Source: CAZOOA01 sp964581355
GTDB taxonomy: Bacteria > Bacillota > Dethiobacteria > DTU022 > UBA8154
Length of the DNA: 7,231 nt
Assembly (NCBI GenBank): GCA_964581355.1
Contig: CAZOOA010000101.1
Location: 1 to 7,231 of the forward strand
Direction of reading: 5' to 3'
Position numbers and translations under genes: made by a program. Under the pieces are notes generated by a model, which saw only the letters and a list, made by a program, of their open reading frames with translations, was not told the DNA's origin and did no database searches. This document shows positions 1-5,601 of this stretch, in pieces (the stretch's first letter is position 1; every line of letters begins with the position of its first letter).

Positions 1-64
1 TTACACACCAGGACCCTTTGACCCCGTTACTTCCGCTTTTATTCTTGCTGGCCGCTAATTATCG
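1..64. other. Flank downstream of the RND gene
   Basis: Beyond the TAG stop of the RND gene no open frame with a start, no hairpin terminator and no repeat is visible. The operon could continue beyond the window, for example into a further gene, or end there. Confidence 0.5.
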
Positions 65-3000
65 CTACTTTTCTGCCTGCACACCGCTTTTGCGCGTTAC
101 CCGGGCCCGGACCCAGACTTTCACATCTTCGATCAGGGTATAGACCACGGGGATGACGATCAAGGTAATCAGCGTGGAAAAGAGCAGTCCCCCGATAACC
201 ACCGTGGCCATGGGCGCCCGCAGTTCGGCGCCGCTGCCAAAGCCCAAAGACATGGGGAACATGGCCAGTACTGTCGTCGACGTGGTCATCATGATGGGGC
301 GCAGCCGGATGGGTCCGGCCTCCAGGACCGCTTCCCGGCAGCCCCTTCCCAGCTCACGCAATTTGTTGATGTAATCCACCAGCACAATCCCGTTGTTGAC
401 CACGATCCCCGAAAGCATGATCACCCCGATGAAGGAAGCCACATTCAAGGAGCGCCCCGTCAGGAACAGGGCCAGGGCCACCCCGGTAAAAGTCTGGGGC
501 AGGGCAAACATGATGATAAAGGGATGCAGCAGCGACTCAAACTGGGCCGCCATAATCATGTAGACCAGGATAATGGCCAGCAGCAAAGCCAGGGCCAGGT
601 CCTCGAAGGACTCCTGCATCATCTGGAACTCGCCCTCGTAATCGATCAGATAGCCCTCAGGCAGCTCCATGCCGTCCAGTTGGGCGATGATTTCCCCCAT
701 TACCTCGGCCTGGCTGCGACCCACCACCTGGGCGTCCACGGAAGCGGAGCGCACCTGGTTGTAGCGATTGATGGACCGGGGCGCCACCTCTTCCAGGAAG
801 CTGGTGACTTCCTTCAACGGCACCTGGTAACCATAAGGCGAATGCAAGGTAACTTCTTCCAGGGAAGCCAGGGAACGGGAATAGGAATCAGGCAGCGTGA
901 CCCGGACATCGATTTCATCCGCCCCGGTACGGTACTGGGTGGCGGTGCTGCCGCTCACGGCGGTGCGCAAAGCACTTCCCACCTGGGCAAAAGCCAGGCC
1001 GTGATCGGCCGCCTTTTCCCGGTCCACCACCGCTTTCAGTTCGGGGCGCCCTTCGTCGAAACTGGTACCCACTTCCCGGGTTCCGTCCACACCCTCCACA
1101 ACCGTCGCGATCCGGTCCGTCAACTCCTCCAGTACATCCAGGTCGTCCCCCCGCACAGCAATGTCCACGGGCATGCCACCCATGCCCGCGCCACCCATGT
1201 CACCAGTGCTGACAGAAAACTCCGCCCCGGCGATGCGGGTTACTCCACGCCGGATCTCCTCGGCAACATCCTGGGCCGAACGGTCCCGGTCAGCCAAGTC
1301 CAGCAGGATCACATCCAGGCTGGCCCGGTTGGTGTTCCCGCCTCCACCTACGCCCATATCCATGCCGCCGGCGCCGCCGATAGACATGTTAACGGCATCC
1401 ACCTCGGGAATGGCTTCCACCAGGTCGTGGACCTGGACGGCAACGTGCTCCGTCTCCTCCAGGGCCGAACCCTGGGGCAGATCTGCCCGCACATTCAGGT
1501 ATCCTTCATCCATGTCGGGAAGAAACTCGGCCCCGATAAAGGGAACCAGGGCAAAGCTGGCCACAAAACTCAGGACAAAAATGGCCATAACCAGCTTGCG
1601 CCGCTTCAGGGAACCGTTTAGGACCCAGCGGTACAGGGCTTCCAGCCGACGGTATCCCCGGTGGAATCCTTCGGTCAGGCGGTAAAACAGGTTGCCCCCC
1701 CGGCTGCGGCCCTTGCCGCCATCCTTGCCTGGTTCCGGCTTTTCGCCTTCCGTTTGCGTTTTTTCCGTATCCGCGCCGCTTTTTTCCTTCTTAACCCCTG
1801 CCACATGACCATCCACCATCACCTTATCCAGCAGGCGGGAGGAAAGCACCGGCACCACAGTCAAGGCTACAACCAGGGCAGCCAGCAGGGAGAAACTCAC
1901 CGTCAGGGCCATGGACATGAAAATCTGGGAGGCGAACCCTTCCATAAAGACCACGGGCAAAAAGACCACCACCGTGGTCAAGGTGGCGGCCGTGATGGCA
2001 CCGGCCACCTGGCTGGCCCCGTCGCCGGCTGACTTACGCATGCTCCGCCCTTCCTGGCGGAAACGGTAAATATTTTCCAGGACAACGATGGAACTGTCCA
2101 CCATGATCCCGATCCCCAGGGCCAGACCCCCCAAGGAAACGATATTCAGGGTCAAGCCGTAAAAGTACATCAGCACAAAAGTAGCCACCACGGAAACAGG
2201 GATGGACAGGGCCACTACCAGGGTACTGCGGAAACTGCGCAGGAACAGCAGCAGCACAAAACCTGCCAGCAGGGCACCCAAAGCCCCCACCTCAAAAACC
2301 GCTTCAATGGATTCGTTAATAAAATCGGCCTGGTCCATGACCTTCTGGATTTGGACCCCCTCGGGCAGGGCCTGTTGGATATCATCTACCGCATTCCAGG
2401 TGGCTTCGGAAACCCGCACGGTGTTGGCGTCGGCCTGCTTGCTGATATGCAGGCCGATGCTGGTATCCCCGTTGAAGCGGTTGATACGGCTGATATCGCT
2501 GAAACCGTCTTCCACCACAGCCACATCCTTAAGCAAAACGGTCTGGCCCGGGTTGGAGCTTAAGACCATCCGCTCCATCTCCTGCAGGCTGGCAAATTCC
2601 CCCACAGCCCGCAGCTGGTAATCCCGGCCGCCTTCTTCCACCGATCCGGCAGAAACATTATAGTTTTCCCGGCCCAAAGCCTGGGTGACTTCATCCAGGG
2701 AGACCCCGTAATTTCCCAGCAGTTTGGGATCCACCGTAACCTTAATTTCCCGAGAACGCCCACCGAAGACATCCACCGAAGCCACACCAGGCACCCGCTC
2801 CAGGCGGGGCTCCACGATATCCTCGGCGATGCGCCGCAGTTCCCAGTCTTCCCGGTCCCCGTAAAGGGACAGCTGGACGATGGGCATCATGGACGGATCG
2901 GCCTTGAATACCATCGGATCAGAAGCATCGTCGGGCAGAAAGCCCCGCACCATGTCGATCTGCTCCCGGGCATCCAGCAGGGCCATGTCCAGGTCGATGC

Positions 3001-3292
3001 CCCAGTTGAATTCCAGCAGCACCAGGGACATCCCCACCTGGGAGATGGAACTGATATTTTCCACACCCTGGACAGTGGCCAGGGACTGTTCCAGGGGGCG
3101 GCTGACCATGCTCTCCACTTCGGCGGGAGCAGCCCCGTCGTAATCGGTGATCACCGCGGCGATGGGAAATTCAAACTCCGGGAAAAGGTCCAGGGGGAGC
3201 CCGGTAAAGGAAACAAACCCCAGGATGAGGATCACACAGACCGCCATCAAGGTGGCCACCGGGCGTTTAATGGCTAGCTTGGGAAGATTCAC
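65..3292 (-). CDS. RND-family (HAE1/AcrB/SwrC-like) efflux transporter
   Basis: This is a 1075-residue inner-membrane proton-driven exporter of the hydrophobe/amphiphile efflux (HAE1) group, the usual length for the family. The duplicated RND plan is visible: TM1 at about residues 12-31, a first porter domain to about 330, TM2-TM6 between about 335 and 485, a charged linker at 489-535, TM7 at about 567-586, a second porter domain to about 895, and TM8-TM12 from about 897 to 1055. TM4 carries GIMVDSSIVVLEN, keeping one relay aspartate (D399) where AcrB has two; TM10 carries GIVVNNGIVLVDY (N966, N967) where AcrB has a lysine. Both are recalled as usual in the Firmicutes SwrC-like branch. The start is GTG, preceded by GGGGGTGA, and overlaps the adaptor stop by four bases (GTGA), implying coupled translation. 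The family is certain; the substrate (drug, surfactant, lipopeptide or solvent) cannot be told. The metal-exporting CusA-like branch is less likely because the TM4 motif differs. Confidence 0.96.
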   Translation of the reverse strand: MNLPKLAIKRPVATLMAVCVILILGFVSFTGLPLDLFPEFEFPIAAVITDYDGAAPAEVESMVSRPLEQSLATVQGVENISSISQVGMSLVLLEFNWGIDLDMALLDAREQIDMVRGFLPDDASDPMVFKADPSMMPIVQLSLYGDREDWELRRIAEDIVEPRLERVPGVASVDVFGGRSREIKVTVDPKLLGNYGVSLDEVTQALGRENYNVSAGSVEEGGRDYQLRAVGEFASLQEMERMVLSSNPGQTVLLKDVAVVEDGFSDISRINRFNGDTSIGLHISKQADANTVRVSEATWNAVDDIQQALPEGVQIQKVMDQADFINESIEAVFEVGALGALLAGFVLLLFLRSFRSTLVVALSIPVSVVATFVLMYFYGLTLNIVSLGGLALGIGIMVDSSIVVLENIYRFRQEGRSMRKSAGDGASQVAGAITAATLTTVVVFLPVVFMEGFASQIFMSMALTVSFSLLAALVVALTVVPVLSSRLLDKVMVDGHVAGVKKEKSGADTEKTQTEGEKPEPGKDGGKGRSRGGNLFYRLTEGFHRGYRRLEALYRWVLNGSLKRRKLVMAIFVLSFVASFALVPFIGAEFLPDMDEGYLNVRADLPQGSALEETEHVAVQVHDLVEAIPEVDAVNMSIGGAGGMDMGVGGGGNTNRASLDVILLDLADRDRSAQDVAEEIRRGVTRIAGAEFSVSTGDMGGAGMGGMPVDIAVRGDDLDVLEELTDRIATVVEGVDGTREVGTSFDEGRPELKAVVDREKAADHGLAFAQVGSALRTAVSGSTATQYRTGADEIDVRVTLPDSYSRSLASLEEVTLHSPYGYQVPLKEVTSFLEEVAPRSINRYNQVRSASVDAQVVGRSQAEVMGEIIAQLDGMELPEGYLIDYEGEFQMMQESFEDLALALLLAIILVYMIMAAQFESLLHPFIIMFALPQTFTGVALALFLTGRSLNVASFIGVIMLSGIVVNNGIVLVDYINKLRELGRGCREAVLEAGPIRLRPIMMTTSTTVLAMFPMSLGFGSGAELRAPMATVVIGGLLFSTLITLIVIPVVYTLIEDVKVWVRARVTRKSGVQAEK

Positions 3293-4463
3293 GCACCGTC
3301 ACCCCCAACAATCTCCACGGGTTCACCGTCGGCCACGTACTGCTGCCCCCGGATGATCAGGCGGTCGTTTTCTTCCAGACCCGAGAGCACCTCCACATCA
3401 TCTTCCGTCATCATGCCCAGCTCCAGGATGCGTTCCCGGGCCAAACCGTCTTCCACCACAAATACCCGGTAAACCCCTTCCTCTTCGATAACCGCGCGGC
3501 GCGGAATTACCAGCCCGTCGCGCACCTCCCGGGCCGTGAGCAGCAGGTTGGCATGCTGGCCCATTCGCACCGCATCGGCCGGTTCGTCAAAGTAGGCTTT
3601 GAAGGGATAGGAACGGGTTCCTTCCGCAGGGGCCAGGGCGATTTCCTTGATCGTCCCCGGGAATTCTTCTCCCAAAGTCGGCACCTGGATCAGCACCGCA
3701 TCGCCCTCGGAGACCAGCTCCAGCTGGCGTTCGGTGATCGTGGCTTCAACAAATAAGGAGTCATAATCCACCAGGGTCACCATGGGAGTGCCGGGGCTGG
3801 CTTCCTGGCCCAGCCGGGTCAGAACCGACGAAACCGTGCCGCTGACCGGGGCCTTGAGACGGGTCTTGTCATATGCCGCCTGGGCTGACTCCAACCCGAT
3901 TTCCGCATCCCGCAGCTGAGCCTGCATCAGGGTGAGCTCCCTTTCCTGGCTTACTTTTTCCGTTTCCAGCTGCCNNNNNNNNNNNNNNNNNNNNNNNNNN
4001 NNNNNNNNNNNNNNNNNNNNNNNNNNNNNNNNNNNNNNNNNNNNNNNNNNNNNNNNNNNNNNNNNNNNNNNNNNATCTGCAAGCGCGCCTGCTCCACCCC
4101 GGACTGGGCCTGTCGCAACTGGGAAGCGATATCCTGATTTTCCAGCTCGACCAGGATCTTCCCGCTTTCCACCCGCTCTCCAACCCGGGCGTTGATCTTG
4201 CGCACCGTGCCGTTAACCTGGGAAACAACGGCCACGTTGCCGTCGGAATCAACATCACCGCTTATCTCCACGTATTCTTCCAGGTCGCCTTTTTTGATTT
4301 CTTCCACTTCTACCGGGGCACCTTCATCCAAACCGGTTGTCGTTTCTTCCTGCCCGTCATCGGCACCGCACCCTGCGGCCAACACCAGCAGCAGCAGCAT
4401 AAAAAAATAAGCTGCCCCTTTTTGCCCTATCTTCCACTGCCATATCTTCCACCTTTTCAACAC
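3289..4463 (-). CDS. RND efflux periplasmic adaptor (membrane fusion protein), lipoprotein; interrupted by an assembly gap
   Basis: This is the HlyD/AcrA-type adaptor that partners the RND pump. The N-terminal part (about 129 residues before the gap) has a basic start, a hydrophobic stretch and a lipobox LVLAAGC, so Cys32 should be lipidated and anchor the protein outside the membrane. The first lipoyl half follows (about residues 79-112, around NGTVRKINARVGERVESG), then the beginning of the coiled-coil hairpin. After the gap come the returning helix, the second lipoyl half (APVSGTV), a beta-barrel domain and a membrane-proximal domain ending at TGA 3289. The two parts are in different frames only because the 100-N gap is a placeholder; the downstream part stays open right up to the gap, so this is probably one intact gene of about 390 residues. 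The start is GTG 4463, or TTG 4460, which would be better spaced from the ribosome binding site and would give a four-base TTGA overlap with the regulator's stop. Confidence 0.92.
3299..3306 (-). promoter_or_regulatory. Ribosome binding site of the RND gene
   Basis: On the minus strand GGGGGTGA lies six bases before the GTG start, inside the last codons of the adaptor gene. It is one mismatch from GGAGGTGA and supports GTG at 3292 as the true start, even though the gene begins inside its neighbour's stop codon. Confidence 0.7.
3975..4074. other. Assembly gap (100 N) inside the adaptor gene
   Basis: Exactly 100 N, the conventional placeholder for a gap of unknown size. It falls in the coiled-coil hairpin of the adaptor. 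Reading frames on either side join only if the true gap length leaves remainder 2 when divided by 3. Confidence 0.97.
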
Positions 4464-5212
4464 TCAGGCCCCCTCTTCTGCTCCGCTTTTATACTGAATC
4501 CCTCAAAATAAAGGTCGGCAAATTTTTCGCTCAACTGCTCCACGTCACCCATCTCCTTGCCCTCGTGCAGATAATCGTGCAGGAAAGAAACGATTCCCCC
4601 CAGGTACGACCTGGCAGCCAGGGCCGGATCGAGGGGGCGAAACTCGCCCTGTTTTATTCCCTGCTCAATAATCTCTTCCAAAAGCGCTAAAAAATTGTTC
4701 CGGGCCCTGCTCACCTCTTCATGAAAAAAAATCGGTGGAGCCATACTTTGGCCCACCAGCAAGTAGATTACCTTTAAATGCTCTTCCAGAAAGCCCAGCT
4801 GTAAGTAAACGATCTTTTTCAGTTTCTCCCGGGGTTTAAGCCCCGCTTCCAGGTTCTCCTGGAGCCGGGAATGATAGAGTTCGATGGCATACTGAAAAGA
4901 CTGCCGGAACAGGGCCTCCTTGCTTTCGAAATAAAGGTAAAGGGTCCCTTTTCCTACCCCCGCGCGGGAAGCCACTTCCTCCATCTTTACCTGGTGAAAC
5001 AGTTTGCCGGAAAAGATCTCTATGGCCGCTTCCATCATCCGCTTGCGTTTTTCATCCTTTTCCTCGCTAAGCTCCCGTTTTACACCCTCATTTTCTACCT
5101 GCCCCGCTTGACTTGCTCGATCTGCTTGATCTGCCTGATCTGCTTTTTTTCCCTCTTTCAACTCTATATCCTGTTCTTTTATTTCTATTCCCTCCCACTG
5201 CTGGTTTAGCAC
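4457..5212 (-). CDS. TetR/AcrR-family transcriptional regulator with a low-complexity N-terminal extension
   Basis: This is a dimeric one-component repressor, first gene of the efflux operon. The TetR_N DNA-binding domain spans about residues 55-103, with the helix-turn-helix at about 77-96: MEEVASRAGVGKGTLYLYF followed by ESKEALF is a textbook match. The all-helical C-terminal ligand domain (about 105-245) is not diagnostic of a ligand. At 251 residues it is longer than the usual 190-220 because of about 50 extra N-terminal residues rich in Asp, Gln, Glu, Ala and Lys, including five three-residue repeats (ADQ ADQ ADR ASQ AGQ). The start is uncertain. GTG 5212 is the first in-frame candidate but lacks a clear ribosome binding site; TTG at codon 18 is possible. 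ATG 5222 is out of frame but would join this frame if the A7 run at 5144-5150 were A6. A perfect palindrome upstream suggests autorepression. It overlaps the adaptor gene by seven bases. Confidence 0.9.
   Translation of the reverse strand: MLNQQWEGIEIKEQDIELKEGKKADQADQADRASQAGQVENEGVKRELSEEKDEKRKRMMEAAIEIFSGKLFHQVKMEEVASRAGVGKGTLYLYFESKEALFRQSFQYAIELYHSRLQENLEAGLKPREKLKKIVYLQLGFLEEHLKVIYLLVGQSMAPPIFFHEEVSRARNNFLALLEEIIEQGIKQGEFRPLDPALAARSYLGGIVSFLHDYLHEGKEMGDVEQLSEKFADLYFEGFSIKAEQKRGPEC
4469..4476 (-). promoter_or_regulatory. Ribosome binding site of the adaptor gene
   Basis: AGAGGGGG on the minus strand lies within the end of the regulator gene, five bases before GTG 4463 and eight bases before TTG 4460. 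The spacing slightly favours TTG 4460. Either start overlaps the regulator's stop codon. Confidence 0.6.
5099..5143 (-). repeat. Five tandem 9-bp units in the regulator's N-terminal extension
   Basis: Read on the minus strand the units are GCAGATCAG, GCAGATCAA, GCAGATCGA, GCAAGTCAA and GCGGGGCAG, encoding ADQ ADQ ADR ASQ AGQ. The first three are nearly identical and the last two have drifted. The period is a multiple of three, so copy-number change would keep the frame. The array is next to an A7 homopolymer (5144-5150). Confidence 0.85.
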
Positions 5213-5219
5213 CGGTGCT
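5208..5219. promoter_or_regulatory. Second palindrome over the regulator GTG start (possible second operator)
   Basis: AGCACCGGTGCT is a perfect 12-bp palindrome sharing the ACCGGT core with the main operator. Its centre lies 17 bp from that of the main operator, and it covers the GTG start at 5210-5212. It could be a second or weaker binding site, or an RNA stem hiding the start codon. A short GC-rich palindrome could also arise by chance. Confidence 0.4.
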
Positions 5220-5222
5220 CAT

Positions 5223-5238
5223 AACTGACCGGTCAGTT
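5223..5238. promoter_or_regulatory. Probable operator of the TetR-family regulator
   Basis: AACTGACCGGTCAGTT is a perfect 16-bp palindrome without a spacer. Its length and its TGACC/GGTCA half-sites suit the paired helix-turn-helix motifs of a TetR-family dimer. It lies about 8-10 bases downstream of the predicted transcription start and just upstream of the regulator's coding region, where bound repressor would block initiation or elongation. Autoregulation of the whole operon is inferred from position. Confidence 0.8.
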
Positions 5239-5252
5239 CTGTATGCTTCACT

Positions 5253-5281
5253 ATTATACCTTTGACACAAATGAATGTAAA
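5253..5281 (-). promoter_or_regulatory. Sigma-A-type promoter of the efflux operon
   Basis: On the minus strand, TTTACA (5276-5281) is followed after a 17-bp spacer by a perfect TATAAT (5253-5258). Transcription should start near 5246, giving a leader of about 34 bases to GTG 5212 that contains the whole operator. It is the only good promoter seen ahead of the three genes. Confidence 0.8.
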
Positions 5282-5430
5282 CCTGTTTTTTCCTTCCCCG
5301 GTTAAAACTTTCTGTTTGGTTAGCCCTGTTTGCCGTAGGGTTTGCTTTCCTGATCGGCCTTGTTTCCGGCCTTTACTTCGCCATCCGAGCTATCCGCCTG
5401 AGCCCCATCGACGCCATCCGCACGGAATAG
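5281..5430 (+). pseudogene. C-terminal remnant of an FtsX/MacB-type ABC transporter permease
   Basis: An open frame of 49 codons ends at TAG 5428-5430. The last 37 residues read as a transmembrane helix (WLALFAVGFAFLIGLVSGLY) followed by FAIRAIRLSPIDAIRTE. This matches the signature end of FtsX-domain permeases, whose last helix is followed by a consensus like GLYPARRAARLDPIEALR. No start codon or ribosome binding site precedes it, an in-frame TAA lies at 5278-5280, and the rest of the roughly 400-residue permease and its ATPase partner are missing. The remnant begins at the efflux operon's -35 box, so a deletion or rearrangement joined the two. Family assignment is by motif recall; which permease subfamily is not resolved. 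Confidence 0.75.
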
Positions 5431-5513
5431 CAAGAAAAGTCAAGAACGAGTATTAAATAACAACGCGGTCAGAAAAAATATCGGTTCATGCTTTTAAGTA
5501 AGCATTTAAATCC

Positions 5514-5555
5514 AATAAGCCAGGGAGTGCTCATTGAAGCATCCCCTGGCTTATT
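5514..5555. terminator. Hairpin terminator, probably bidirectional
   Basis: A perfect 12-bp stem (AATAAGCCAGGG with CCCTGGCTTATT) continues inward, after one A/C mismatch, into a five-pair stem (GTGCT with AGCAT, one G-U pair) closed by a six-base loop. The A/T outer pairs give a U-rich tail in both directions, longest on the plus strand (TTATTTT). It lies 46 bases past the stop of the minus-strand RCC1 gene and about 84 bases past the permease remnant, which fits a shared terminator of two convergent genes. Confidence 0.8.
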
Positions 5556-5601
5556 TTACTTACCCTTCCTTTTACGTGAAACCGAAATGAATTCCCCTTG
5601 C

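Larger units (their letters stand above)
5213..5601. other. Intergenic region without an intact gene
   Basis: From left to right it holds the TetR operator, the efflux promoter, the permease remnant, an AT-rich stretch (about 5431-5513) with no recognisable coding or RNA signal apart from a small ATGCTT/AAGCAT inverted repeat (5488-5505), and a strong terminator hairpin. The last 46 bases before the RCC1 gene's stop codon are featureless. Confidence 0.75.

Noticed and set aside
1..57. Minus-strand tail with AEV-like similarity to the C-terminal domain of the RCC1 protein (shared bases near CCGTTACTTCCGC)
   Set aside because: The match is about 20 bases with indels, the frame has a TAG at 55-57 and no start, so it is most likely coincidence.
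524..1621. Plus-strand open frame of 365 codons
   Set aside because: It lies wholly antisense to the RND gene, is rich in His and Gln as expected from reading that GC-rich gene backwards, and resembles no family. The other plus-strand frames within 153-3356 are rejected for the same reason.
3289..4463. Two separate adaptor genes or a true frameshift
   Set aside because: The frame change coincides with a 100-N placeholder gap, and both parts are complementary halves of one adaptor.
5099..5143. Repeat array as a CRISPR
   Set aside because: Nine-base units without spacers inside a coding region; it is an in-frame minisatellite.
5088..5270. 60-codon minus-strand frame including ATG 5222 as a separate small basic protein
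   Set aside because: It overlaps the operator and the regulator in another frame, has no ribosome binding site and looks like a frame shadow; its only interest is the possible one-base link to the regulator start.
5262..5456. Plus-strand 64-codon frame starting ATG 5271 region as a small protein
   Set aside because: The reading frame that makes biological sense here is the FtsX-type remnant in another frame; this one is proline- and arginine-rich shadow sequence.
5488..5505. ATGCTT/AAGCAT inverted repeat as a second terminator or attachment site
   Set aside because: The stem is only six AT-rich pairs with no T-run and no partner copy elsewhere.
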